NCBI GenBank assembly: GCA_024275825.1
Contig: JAJRYK010000041.1
Location: 1 to 36,116 of the forward strand
Length of the DNA stretch: 36,116 bases
Direction: 5' to 3'
Origin: Alphaproteobacteria bacterium
Lineage (GTDB): Bacteria > Pseudomonadota > Alphaproteobacteria > Micavibrionales > Micavibrionaceae
The notes below the pieces were generated by a model. That model was not told the origin of the DNA. It saw only the letters and a program-made list of their open reading frames with translations, and ran no database searches. This document shows positions 24,308-34,200 of this stretch, piece by piece. Each line of letters opens with the position of its first letter. The stretch's first letter is position 1. The position numbers were made by a program, and so were the translations under genes.

Positions 24308-25414
24308 ATGCGTAAATGTAAACATCGTGATATTTCTTGGTTTAAAGCCAGCCTTCTGATGCTGGGCTGCCTTGGTTTGAGCACCGCCGTCGTGCCAGCC
24401 ACGCACGCACAAAACTCGCCGCCGTCTCTGCCGGGCTCCGTTTTGCCTGATGATAGCGACCTGGCACCATTGTCAGATGAGGCGCTTGATGCCTATTTAG
24501 AGCAAAATGCTACCCTGCCGCTTGACGCATCAAACGTAACACTCGAGCCGCCAACATCTAAAAACGATGCAAGAGAGAATGTCAGAAGCCAGGCCTTTGA
24601 TGCCGCGCTGCAGGGCCTTCTCCCCCTGCGCCCCGAAGAAATTCGCAAACTGCTCGAGCGCTTTGATCGCACACAGGAATCTGTTGAGCTGCCCGTCTAC
24701 CCACCGCCGCGCCCTTAGCTTACCGTCGAAACGCTCTCAACCGACCCCGGCGTTGCACCAAAAGTCATCAAGCTGTCTTACGGCTATGTCACAACGCTCA
24801 ATATGGTTGATATCAGTGGCTCCCCTTGGCCGATCGAAAACATCACGTGGGCTGGAAACTTCGACGTGGTTGAAATTTCCACCAGTGACAGAACAGAAGA
24901 TGAAAAGGGCGAGGGCGTTTACGCCAATATTCTGCGCATCACGCCGCAATCGGAATTTGCCTATGGCAATATTTCGATCTCTATGGTCGGGCTAAAAACG
25001 CCCATCATCATTTCTCTGCAAACCAGCCGTGATATTGTTCATTACCGCTTTGATGCCGTCATTCCTGAAAACGGCCCCTTTGCCAGAGCGCCTATTATCG
25101 AGCAAGGCATCGCCGCCGGGCTGCACGCTGGTACGCCCGACATGTCCTCTCTGCTGGAAGGCGTTGCGCCGCCGACCGCCACAAAAATGAATGTTTCCGG
25201 CGTTGATGGTCGCACCACAGCCTACCAAGATGGCCCCCTCACCTATTTGCGCACACCGCTCACCCTGCTGTCGCCAGGCTGGATCAGCTCTGCCTCATCC
25301 GCCGATGGTATGCGCGTCTATTCTATAAACTCTGCGCCGGTTGTGCTGCTCTCTGACAAGGGCAAGACCGTGCGTGCGCGCCTATCTGATCGTGAGGATA
25401 TTTTTGATGAGTGA
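24308..25414 (+). CDS. dotH: DotH/IcmK outer-membrane core protein, one in-frame TAG
   Basis: ATG 24308 follows AAAAGG. The frame runs 136 codons to TAG 24716-24718 and then continues in the same frame for 231 codons to TGA. The first part has a signal peptide ending THAQ and the N-terminal helical motif LLPLRPEEIRKLLERFDRTQ then PPPRP. The second resumes LTVETLSTDPGVAPKVIKLS, YGYVTTLNMVDISGSPWPIE, which is the conserved DotH beta-domain, and ends EDIFDE. Together about 368 residues, normal for DotH/IcmK. DotH forms the outer-membrane ring with DotC and DotD. Without the second part it could not function. Overlaps dotG by eight bases. Confidence 0.9.
24716..24718 (+). other. In-frame amber codon inside dotH
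   Basis: Codons read CGC CCT TAG CTT ACC GTC. Conserved DotH sequence (PPPRP before, LTVETLSTDPG after) continues across it, and downstream there is no ribosome site or good start until an ATG at 24803 inside the beta-domain. Confidence 0.9.
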
Positions 25415-26681
25415 TGATTTAGACGATGATGATCTAGAGCTGGATACTGACAGCTTTGATGAATTTGACGGTAAAGGTCAAACGCTGGGTGATCTTTGGC
25501 GTGACAATGCGCTTGTGAAAATTGGCGTTATTGGCGTGGCCGCCGTTGTTATTTTTGGCTTTATCATCACCATTGGCGGCGATAAACAAGAAGCTGGAAC
25601 CTCATACGTCCCTGGCGGCTCAGACGTTAATGCGCCGCCCGGAACAAAGGAAGCCACACCAGCCTATATCGCGGCCGTTGAAGAAGAGAACGAAGCGCGC
25701 ATCGACCAGGCCATTAAGCAAGGCGGCAGCGCTCTACCCACCCCTATTGATCCTGCGACCGATCGCTTGACCGTGCCCCGTCAAAAAGCGGAGGCAGAAG
25801 ACCCGCTTCAGCGCTGGCGTCAATTACAAGAAGAGCGTCTGGAGCGTGAACGCCAAAGGCAGGAAAACCAATTCCAGGCCAATGTAACAACCACGCAAGA
25901 TGTTGCGCAAACTGAAGCCATACAAGCGCTGTCTGATGCAATGTCACAGCAGATGCAAGCCATTTTGGAAAGTCAAAATACAAGCGCTGTGAGCAATATG
26001 CAGATCACAGATCCGAACTTCCTGAAAACTGAAGAAGACGGCACCACCAGCGTCGAAAACGTCTCGGAAACAAACGAAACAGGCGACGCATCAGAAGATG
26101 GCACAGCTGAAATAGAGCAAATTACCTTGCTCCCAGCTGGCGAAATTCTTTATGCGCAACTTCTAACCGAGGCGAATTCCGATGTGTCCGGCCCCATTCT
26201 GGCTGAAATTATGTCCGGGCCATTTTTGGGCAGTCGTATTTTAGGCTCCTTCACCGTCGAGCGCGAGCTATTGGTTCTCAGCTTCAACACCATCGTCATC
26301 GACGGCATCAGTATCGGCATTAATGCCATTGCGGTTGATCCGGGCACAACCTTAACGGCAATGGCAACCGATGTTGATCGCCGATATTTCCAGCGCGTTA
26401 TTTTGCCAATGGCGGCCGCTTTTGTTGAGGGGTTAACCTCAGCCATTTCTGAAAGCGGATTGACGACCGTGACTATTCGCGGGGAAACCGTTGCGGAAGA
26501 TACGCAAAGCAAAGACACAAAGCAAGAGGTTGCCTCTGGTATTGAAGAGGCAGGCGCGCGGCTTGGTCAAATTTTAGAACGGGATGGGAAAAATCTAAAA
26601 ACCCTAGTCCGCGTTGAATCCGGCACGCCAATGGGCATTTTATTTGTTGAACCTGTTTTAGGAAACGCAGAAACGCCTTAA
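25407..26681 (+). CDS. dotG: DotG/IcmE channel protein (VirB10-like)
   Basis: 424 residues from MSDDLDDDDL; this ATG overlaps the dotH stop by eight bases, and the frame extends further upstream without reason. An acidic cytoplasmic tail (1-28) precedes one membrane helix (about 37-57), a linker with a charged coiled coil (QRWRQLQEERLERERQRQEN), and the C-terminal VirB10-like barrel. The barrel includes LLPAGEILYAQLLTEANSDV, SGPILAEIMSGPFLGSRILG and VDRRYFQRVILPMAAAFVEG. DotG spans the envelope as the central channel. It lacks the long pentapeptide-repeat region of Legionella DotG (about 1050 residues), so it is closer in size to IncI TraO. Confidence 0.94.
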   Translation: MSDDLDDDDLELDTDSFDEFDGKGQTLGDLWRDNALVKIGVIGVAAVVIFGFIITIGGDKQEAGTSYVPGGSDVNAPPGTKEATPAYIAAVEEENEARIDQAIKQGGSALPTPIDPATDRLTVPRQKAEAEDPLQRWRQLQEERLERERQRQENQFQANVTTTQDVAQTEAIQALSDAMSQQMQAILESQNTSAVSNMQITDPNFLKTEEDGTTSVENVSETNETGDASEDGTAEIEQITLLPAGEILYAQLLTEANSDVSGPILAEIMSGPFLGSRILGSFTVERELLVLSFNTIVIDGISIGINAIAVDPGTTLTAMATDVDRRYFQRVILPMAAAFVEGLTSAISESGLTTVTIRGETVAEDTQSKDTKQEVASGIEEAGARLGQILERDGKNLKTLVRVESGTPMGILFVEPVLGNAETP

Positions 26682-26758
26682 AACTCTGGACATTGCTCTC
26701 TTTTTTGGCTTAGCTAGAACCACAAAAAATAACCAGGACCAAAGGGCGCGCATAAACC

Positions 26759-27961
26759 ATGTCTGATGAAAAAAATAATCCCATTGATGACGATGAAATC
26801 CTAGAGTTGGATGACTTCCAGGACGATCTGGGCGTCGATGATTTTGACGATGATGAGTGGGACGATCTGGATGACGATTCAGGCCTGGAAACAACGGGCA
26901 ATCCTGCTACGCCGCAAAATAAAACATTCGTCCAAAAATATTTTAATCTTATCGTTATCGCTGTGGTTTTGGTCGCCATAGGCTTTGTTGCCCTCGGTCA
27001 AATGATGAAATCCGACAGGCGCAGCCCCGACCCTGCGAGAGCCATCATGCCAATAGAAACAGCGCAACAAGATCCAGCGCCTATCGATAACACTACGCCG
27101 CTACCACCACTGCCGGAGCCCCTGAACAACACGATCGAAGAGGTTGATGTAACAACATCTGAAGGTAATAACGCTCTACAAATCTTGCAAGACGGGCTAC
27201 CTGAAATTGAAGGCACATTGACGCCGCTACCCGATATACAGGCCAGCACAGAAACAGAGCTGCCTTCGCTCGACGAACTTAATATTTTGAACATTGAGAA
27301 TGAAACGCACGAAAACATAGCGCCAGAAGAAGCGCTAGAGATAATCGCAGAACAGATTGAAGAAGCCAATAACGAGCCCGAAATATTAACACTCGAGACA
27401 TTTAAACCGATAGCGGTGCCCACACTATCTCCTGAGCCGGACATTATTGATTTTGAAACAGAAAAACTGGCCACCGAAAAAATGGTGCCTACTGCGGAAG
27501 CGCCAACAGTTGATACAAGCGCGTTTGAAGCACAAATCAGCGTTTTGCAAAACGAACTGGAAACAACGCAAACTGACTTAGGCCAAGAGCTGCAAGAACG
27601 TGATCAAACAATCGCAAGCCTAAGGGGTGTAATTGAATCGATGAAAGAAGAAGTCAGCGCGTTAAAAGCACAGGCCCAAGCCACACCCACAGGGCCCACA
27701 TTCTCTATGCCAAGCCCCAAGACAGCAAAACCTGCGCCCGTCGCCACGCCAAAACTACGCCATGCCCCTGTAAAATCACGCATAAAATGGGTTATGCGTT
27801 CAGCGCAGCCTGGCAAGGCACTTGTGTCAAAAGAGGGCGCAAGCGGCGTTTATGCAGTTGAAGTCGGCAGCGCGCTTTCCGGTATCGGTACAGTCACCTC
27901 CATCGCGCCAGAAAATGGCAAGTGGATTGTGCGGGGCACAAAAGGCACGATTACACAATAA
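26759..27961 (+). CDS. dotF: DotF/IcmG inner-membrane T4BSS protein
   Basis: 400 residues. A very acidic N terminus (DDDEILELDDFQDDLGVDDF), one membrane helix (about 63-80), a long acidic/proline linker, a coiled coil (about 265-310, ISVLQNELETTQTDLGQELQ) and a C-terminal domain WVMRSAQPGKALVSKEG, YAVEVGSALSGIGTVTSI, GKWIVRGTKGTI. This architecture and the position after dotG match DotF/IcmG, which contacts DotG and may engage substrates. Linker sequence is poorly conserved in the family. About 75 bases separate it from dotG. Confidence 0.87.
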   Translation: MSDEKNNPIDDDEILELDDFQDDLGVDDFDDDEWDDLDDDSGLETTGNPATPQNKTFVQKYFNLIVIAVVLVAIGFVALGQMMKSDRRSPDPARAIMPIETAQQDPAPIDNTTPLPPLPEPLNNTIEEVDVTTSEGNNALQILQDGLPEIEGTLTPLPDIQASTETELPSLDELNILNIENETHENIAPEEALEIIAEQIEEANNEPEILTLETFKPIAVPTLSPEPDIIDFETEKLATEKMVPTAEAPTVDTSAFEAQISVLQNELETTQTDLGQELQERDQTIASLRGVIESMKEEVSALKAQAQATPTGPTFSMPSPKTAKPAPVATPKLRHAPVKSRIKWVMRSAQPGKALVSKEGASGVYAVEVGSALSGIGTVTSIAPENGKWIVRGTKGTITQ

Positions 27962-28127
27962 ACACCTGTAATAAAACGAAATTTATAAAATTTTGGCATT
28001 TAAATCTTAAGATTTTCTTAAGACACACCCCGTAAACTAGTGGTAAGATTTATAGTGCCGCTTTCTGGATTAGGGAAACTTGCACAATTTATCTAAAATG
28101 TGTTCTAATATTATTAGGCGGTAATTT

Positions 28128-29891
28128 TTGAGGTTTAATAAAGATTATATGGGTGTGTCCATAAAAAAATATGCGTTTAGCATTATAGCCTTACTCTTCA
28201 TGGTCATAAACACCATAGAGCCCGCCCATGCCAGCTTTTTTGAGGATCTTTTCGGTGAGAATATCGAGAATGATCTTTCTGATATTTCTCAAAATATGGT
28301 TGAATCCAGCGCTATTATACCTGGCCTCATCACCGCGATCTCGTATGGCCTCGCCTTACTATTCGGCGTCACAGGAATCCTAAAGCTTAAAGAGCATGTC
28401 GAAAACCCCAGCAACGCTCCACTGAAAACATCAATGGCACGCTTCATTATTGGCGGCGCACTCCTTGCTCTACCAATCGTTTACCAGGCCATGGCCACGA
28501 CAATTAATGGCGGCGAAAATATTGCGTTCGATGCCTATTCCTTTGATCTGGGCAATAGCTGGTCAGCACTAGGCGGCATTGTTGGCGGCATTCTCGGCGA
28601 AACCGGGATCAATGAAGATTTCAACTATATTCTAGCTTCCATCATCAGTTCGGTACGTTTTGTTCCCGCGCTCATTACCGCCGTTGCTTACCTGCTTGGT
28701 TTGCTTTTTGGCGTCACGGGCCTACTGAAATTAAAAGCACACATCGAGAATTCTGACCAAAATCCCCTAAAAGACGCGGTTGTCCGTCTTGTTATTGGCG
28801 GGGCGCTCTTCGCTCTTCCAAATGTATATGAGGCCATGCAGGTCACTATTAAGGGCGATGGCGATATGGACATCGCCGGTATTCTGGACATTCTGCAAGA
28901 TTTGGGCAACATCTTTGGCAGCGAAAGCGGCTGTAGTACAACACAGGGGCTTGGCGATATAATTTCCAGCGATAGCTCATCACTCGGGCGCATAATGTGT
29001 AACCTCGTCATGCACACTGGTGCGTTTAGCGCATTCCTAACCGCCATTTCCTACCTCTTTGGTCTAGTTCTTGGCTTGTGGGGCGTTCTAAAAATTCAGG
29101 AGCATGTGCTCGATCCAAAAGTTCCGATTTGGGACAGCATCTCACGCTTCATCGCGGCTGGCGCCTTTTTCACCCTGCCCTTTATTATTGAAGTTGCCAA
29201 AAATACAGTTGCGCCAGCCTCTTTACTGGATCAATTCCACAATATCGGTGACATCGTTGATGGCTTTGGTGATCTTTTAGGTGATCTTGGTGACATATTC
29301 GGCGATGGTGACGATGCTGCAGGCGGTGCGTGTAACGGCCTTGATGGTATGATTGCCTGCTTCACAGCGGATATTTTTGCGCCGCTCTCTATCGTCGTTA
29401 AAACCTTCTCTATCTTTGCTGGCATGGTCCTGATCATGATTGGCATCTCCCGCCTGATGAAAACAGCGCAAGACGGCGCACGTGGTCCGGGCGGCATCGG
29501 CACCATGATGACCTTCCTCACCGGCGGCGCTCTCATCTCCTATACACAGGTCCTGGGCGCCTTTACCTCCTCTTTCTTTAATATAAGCGGCGATGCTGGC
29601 ATGAATACGCCCGTGCTAAATTATACGACAGGACTGTCTATTGATGAAATAGCGCACGTCACCACGGTTCTTGAATCCATCTTGATCTTTATGCTCTTGA
29701 TTGGCCTTATCAGCTTTGTTCGTGGTATATTTATTGTACGAAACGTTGCAGAAGGAAATCAGCAAGCCTCAATGATGGCCGGACTAACACACATGGCTGG
29801 CGGCGCTCTGGCCGTTAATCTAGGACCATTAATGAACGCGGTACAAAATACTTTAGGCATTAGCCAAGATTACGGGATTGTATTTTCCTAA
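28128..29891 (+). CDS. IcmC/DotE-like protein fused to three IcmD-like modules
   Basis: 587 residues from TTG 28128, which has AGGCGG six bases upstream; ATG 28149 is an alternative. After a signal-like segment ending EPAHA there are three copies of one two-helix module at about 55-126, 168-240 and 288-360. Each reads roughly: GLITAISYGLALLFGVTGIL, KLKEHVENPSNAPLK, FIIGGALLALPIVYQAM. These match the downstream 133-residue IcmD-like protein. Residues 400-580 form an IcmC/DotE-like part: FAGMVLIMIGISRLMKTAQD, LIGLISFVRGIFIVRNVAEG, AGLTHMAGGALAVNLGP. It occupies the icmC slot of the conserved order. Legionella IcmC is about 194 residues, so the triplication is a major expansion. Confidence 0.85.
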   Translation: MRFNKDYMGVSIKKYAFSIIALLFMVINTIEPAHASFFEDLFGENIENDLSDISQNMVESSAIIPGLITAISYGLALLFGVTGILKLKEHVENPSNAPLKTSMARFIIGGALLALPIVYQAMATTINGGENIAFDAYSFDLGNSWSALGGIVGGILGETGINEDFNYILASIISSVRFVPALITAVAYLLGLLFGVTGLLKLKAHIENSDQNPLKDAVVRLVIGGALFALPNVYEAMQVTIKGDGDMDIAGILDILQDLGNIFGSESGCSTTQGLGDIISSDSSSLGRIMCNLVMHTGAFSAFLTAISYLFGLVLGLWGVLKIQEHVLDPKVPIWDSISRFIAAGAFFTLPFIIEVAKNTVAPASLLDQFHNIGDIVDGFGDLLGDLGDIFGDGDDAAGGACNGLDGMIACFTADIFAPLSIVVKTFSIFAGMVLIMIGISRLMKTAQDGARGPGGIGTMMTFLTGGALISYTQVLGAFTSSFFNISGDAGMNTPVLNYTTGLSIDEIAHVTTVLESILIFMLLIGLISFVRGIFIVRNVAEGNQQASMMAGLTHMAGGALAVNLGPLMNAVQNTLGISQDYGIVFS

Positions 29892-29975
29892 AATTTGTTT
29901 GATGATTCAAATGGGTTTGAAAAAATACAAACGACACTAAGGTAACTAAACATTGAGCAAGAAGGAGAGACTATT

Positions 29976-30377
29976 ATGCTTAAACATTTGAGAAAATCAT
30001 ACTACTCGGCTGGGGCGGCAATTAGTGCTGGTCTTGTTCTGGCCTCTAACAGCGCACATGCCACAGATGGCGGCGGCGGTAATAACTTTGGAGATATCTC
30101 CAGAAACGTCACAGAATCTATTGCTGACGTTCCCGGCCTTATAAGTGCTCTGTCATATCTATTCGGTATTCTACTTGGTGTGCTTGGTATCATGAAAATC
30201 AAGGATCACGTTGAAAACCCAACCAACACACCACTGAAGGACGGCGCTATTCGCTTAGCCGCTGGTGGTGCATTATTGGCCTTGCCGATCGTCTTCGAAG
30301 CCATGTTCGAAACTGTTGGCCAAGGAGAGGCGGTAGCACCTGCAACATTAAACCGCGTTGAATTTAACGTTCAATAA
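29976..30377 (+). CDS. icmD: IcmD/DotP-like small membrane protein
   Basis: 133 residues after a strong AAGGAGAG site. The signal peptide ends NSAHA (about 29), then DISRNVTESIADVPGLISAL, SYLFGILLGVLGIMKIKDHV, ENPTNTPLKDGAIRLAAGGA, LLALPIVFEAM, two membrane helices joined by the KxxHxxNPxxxP loop typical of IcmD. It sits exactly in the icmD slot between icmC and icmJ. It is the single-module version of the unit repeated three times in the preceding gene, so duplication within the operon is clear. IcmD is an essential but poorly understood inner-membrane part of Dot/Icm. Confidence 0.82.
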   Translation: MLKHLRKSYYSAGAAISAGLVLASNSAHATDGGGGNNFGDISRNVTESIADVPGLISALSYLFGILLGVLGIMKIKDHVENPTNTPLKDGAIRLAAGGALLALPIVFEAMFETVGQGEAVAPATLNRVEFNVQ

Positions 30378-30379
30378 AA

Positions 30380-31081
30380 ATGAACACCTTAAAAATATCA
30401 CTCGGAATCGCTCGGCTTCAGTCGGGCGGTTCTGATTCTTCTCCAGACAAAAAAAAATCTTCAAAAAAGCTACCCAAAGGCCTCAAAGACAAAATTCTTG
30501 AGCGTGATAATCACACCTGTAAAGGTTGTGGCTTTCAGGCAAAAAAATACCAGGAGGTGCTTCACCTCAATAGTAACACAGCAGATGTCAGCGAAAACAA
30601 CCTCGCCACAACCTGTATTTTTTGTCACCAATGTTTCAACTTGCAAGACGTCAATGAAATGCGTTCTGGCGCGCTGCTGTGGCTGCCGGAAATTTCACAG
30701 GCCGATTTACACCATATGGCCCGCGCAATCTATGTCGCGCGCATATCGCAAGGGCCGGTCGCTGAAGCGGCGCGGCTAGCGCTTGATACGCTCATGACGC
30801 GGCGGGAACAAGCCAAAGAACGGATCAGCACCGATGATCCTTATATCTTGTCCACCGTGCTCAGCGATTATTTAGGGCCAAAACACTATAAAGCGCGCAC
30901 AAAGAAACTAGAGGGCATACGCCTCTTCCCGCTTGATCGCCGCATCATTAAAGAGGCGGATCTGGAATTTAATCAATTCCCGCAAATACTGGCCTATTGG
31001 CGATCAAAGGCCGGGCCATTTGGCGGTAAAACGCCGCAACAATGGATTGCACTTTATCAGGATTTACAAAAAGCTGCGTAA
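30380..31081 (+). CDS. dotN: DotN/IcmJ coupling-complex protein
   Basis: 233 residues, starting two bases after the icmD stop. The HNH-like zinc module is complete: LKDKILERDNHTCKGCGFQA, KKYQEVLHLNSNTADVSENN, LATTCIFCHQCFNLQDV, with two CxxC pairs. Conserved SGALLWLPEISQADLHHMAR then AIYVARISQGPVAEAAR follows. DotN binds DotM and DotL in the type IV coupling complex that receives effectors. The C-terminal part (LEGIRLFPLDRRIIKEADLE) is also family-typical. DotL and DotM themselves are not in the window. Confidence 0.93.
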   Translation: MNTLKISLGIARLQSGGSDSSPDKKKSSKKLPKGLKDKILERDNHTCKGCGFQAKKYQEVLHLNSNTADVSENNLATTCIFCHQCFNLQDVNEMRSGALLWLPEISQADLHHMARAIYVARISQGPVAEAARLALDTLMTRREQAKERISTDDPYILSTVLSDYLGPKHYKARTKKLEGIRLFPLDRRIIKEADLEFNQFPQILAYWRSKAGPFGGKTPQQWIALYQDLQKAA

Positions 31082-31158
31082 AACCCAAAGAAACCTGCGT
31101 TAGAAGCGCGGCAACATCCTCGCAAAAGTAAAAGGAAGTGGCTATAAGTTCTTTTTTT

Positions 31159-31239
31159 ATGTCCCCGCTCTATGCGCCACCGTCTTGGGCGGGTATATTA
31201 GATGGTGGACGTAAACAATATTTCTTAGCCGGATTTTAA
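31159..31239 (+). CDS. Possible 26-aa small protein before dotO
   Basis: ATG 31159 to TAA 31237-31239, reading MSPLYAPPSWAGILDGGRKQ then YFLAGF, ending nine bases before the dotO ATG. Its APPSW recalls APPQDW in the 27-codon frame at 7551. A purine-rich stretch (AAAAGGAAG) lies about 20 bases upstream, too far for a normal ribosome site. Codon use is coding-like but length is too short to be sure. Confidence 0.35.
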   Translation: MSPLYAPPSWAGILDGGRKQYFLAGF

Positions 31240-31248
31240 AGCAGCGCA

Positions 31249-34200
31249 ATGAACTTTCTCGAAAAATTTATAGCACCCTTCCAAAAAGGTTTCAGGCAAT
31301 CTGTTTCGTCATTTATTCGTCTGGAAACGGCAGATAACGAAACCACACTGGTTTCAACGGACGGGTCACTGATTTCATATGTGAAAATTGAAGGCAGCCG
31401 ACAAATCATTGGTGATGAAGAATATGAGCACATCATCAAGGCCGCCACCATCAAAATGGGGGCGCGCTTTGATCGTCAGGGCCATGCGCTACAGGTTTAT
31501 TTTGCACGCGACCCGGGGCGCATTCGCAAAGAGCTTACCAGCCAGATACGCCCCAGCCGCGTGGCCTCGGAAAATATTGGTTTGGAGCTTGATGATCTAT
31601 TTGCAGAGCGCATTAATCATTTAGAAAAGTTCCTTACTCACGAAGAATCCTATTTTGTACTCTGGACCCGCCCCAGCGCGCTTACGCCCCACGAATTTAA
31701 ACGCGCCGGTGAAGACGCGCGCGAAACATCAAAAAGCTGGCTTAATGCCGGGCGGGCACAGCAACCCTACGCCGCGCTCGACCCCCTGCGCACCCGTCAC
31801 AAAAGCTTTGTAAATGCCATCACCTCTGCACTGGACGAGCTCGCCATTCGGGGCACATTGATGGAGGTCCACGATGCCCTAACCTCTGTGCGCAATAATT
31901 TATTCCCCGACCGGATCAACGATAAATGGCGTGCCTGTTTACCTGGCGACCCCATACCACCGCGCGCACCAATGAACCAAGTGGATATGTCAGACCTGCT
32001 CTGGCCCAGCCTTCCAAACCAAATCACTGCGGGCGATGCTAAAACGCTCGGCAAAACCGTTGTGCGCATCGGCAACACCCTTTGGGCGGGCGGTGACATG
32101 ACGCTCGGCCCCATGGACGCAACAGCCTTCCCCTTCCTGCTCAATCGCATGGTTGAGGCTGATATTCCCTTCCGCATATCATTTTTGGTTGAGGGCGGCG
32201 GTATCTATGCAACGCAATTTAAAACCTTCATCTCCACCATTATGGGCGTGACAAACGCTGCAAATAAACAAGTCAAATACTCGCTAGAGGGCCTGCAAGC
32301 GCTTGCCCGTAATGAACCTGTTGTGCGCATTCGCATTTCCTTCGCCACATGGTGCGCGCTGGATGAAAAAGATTCGATCCTTGATCAGCTTTCCATCTTG
32401 CTACAATCCATCGAGAGTTGGGGTTATTGTCAGGTTAGCGAATTTTCCGGTGATCCGCTTGATTGCGTCATGTCCTCCGCGATGGGTATCCACTGCGCAG
32501 GAACCGGCGTGCCCGGCATTGCGCCCATGACCGAGATCATGAAGCTCTTGCCGTGGCAAAGACCGTGTAGCCCGTTTGAGCAGGGCGCGATGATCTTCCG
32601 CACGCCCGATGGAAAAATCTGGCCTTACCAAACCGGCACAAACCTGACCACCACATGGTTTGATCTCATCTTCGCCCAGCCCGGCGCTGGTAAATCTGTA
32701 TTGCTCAATACGCTTAATCTCGGCACCTGTCTTTCACCGGGCTTAAGCGAGCTGCCTTACGTTGCCGTGGTTGATATCGGACCCTCTTCCTCCGGTCTTG
32801 TCTCCTTGCTCAAAGAGGCCCTGCCGCTCAACCGTCAGCACGAAGCCGCCTATTACCGTCTTCAAATGTCGCACCAATATGCGATCAATCCATTCGATAC
32901 ACAGCTCGGCTGCCGTGCGCCCCTACCGGATGAGCGCAGCTATCTGATTGAGCTGATGACCATGCTCTGTACGCCGCCAGGGTACGATAAGCCCTATGAC
33001 GGCATGCAACAGCTGGTCGGGCTGGTGATTGATGAAATGTATCGCTGGCGTGATGATAAAGCCGCAAATGCAGAGCCACGACCATATTTGCCGCGCCTTG
33101 AATCCGAAGTCGATGAAGCATTGCAGAAATTCAACATCCATCTACCGACCGATCCCTATTGGTGGGATATCGTCGATAAGATGTTTGAGCTTGAGCAATA
33201 TCACATCGCCAATCTTGCGCAGCGTCACTGCGTTCCGACACTCAACGACTCCATCACCGCATCGCGCCGACCGCAAATTCGCGCCCTGCTCGAAGAAACC
33301 GCCGTGGGCTTTAGCACCGAAACTGTCATCGGCGCGTTTGAGCGCATGATCACCTCCGCCATTCGTGAATATCCTATTCTCTCCTCCGTCACACAATTCG
33401 ACATCGCCGATGCACGTGTTTGCTCGCTCGATCTCATGGACGTTGCGCCGCAAGGTGACGAAACCGCCGATCGCCAAACTGCGATCATGTATATGCTGGC
33501 CCGTCACGCACTGGTGCGCAGCTGGTGGATGGGCAAAGAAGCCCTGCAAAACGTGCCGGAAAAATACAAACTCTATCACGAGATGCGCCTGCAAGAGGTT
33601 GGCGATACGCAAAAACGCCTCTGCTATGACGAGTTTCACCGCACAACCAATTCTCCCGCTGTGCGCAATCAGGTCATCCGCGATGTCCGCGAAGGCCGTA
33701 AGCGCGGCGTACAAATCGTTCTGACCTCGCAACTTCTCAATGACTTTAGCGATGATATGGTCGATCTCGCCACCGGTGTCTGGATCCTGGGAACCGCCAT
33801 TTCCGACAAGGCCGTTGATGATGTGCAAAACCGCTTTGGCCTCAGCCAAACCGCGCGCGATGTTATTCGCCACAAGCTAACCGGGCCAAAAGCGATTGGC
33901 GCGCCCTGCCTTCTTGTGCTTGGCACCACCGATGGGCGCTATGAACAACACATCTACAACACACTCGGCCCCATTGAGCTTTGGGCACTCTCAACCTCAT
34001 CCGAGGATGTGAATATCCGTACGCGCATGTATCAATTGCTAGGCGCCGGTCGTGCGCGTCAAATGCTTTCTTCGCGCTTTCCGGGCGGCAGTGCGCGCGA
34101 TGAAATTCGCCGCCGCGTCCTGGCTAAAAGCGAAGATGGCGAAGCCCGCGGCGCCATGATCAGCTCCATCATCGAAGAGCTCGTGCAGGAAATGGTCGAA

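Noticed and set aside
24803-25414. Separate gene beginning at ATG 24803
   Set aside because: The ATG lies inside the DotH beta-domain, with conserved DotH sequence continuing upstream to the TAG; it is the second part of dotH.
28006-28025. TCTTAAGA repeated around a short spacer after dotF
   Set aside because: Self-complementary A+T sequence without G-C pairs or a T-run; weak evidence for a terminator or operator.
29906-29921. TTCAAA-TGGG-TTTGAA hairpin between the icmC fusion and icmD
   Set aside because: The stem is only six A+T-rich pairs with no T-run; too weak to call a terminator within an operon.
33142-33873. 243-codon frame antisense to dotO
   Set aside because: It covers the conserved Walker B region of dotO and looks like a codon-bias shadow.
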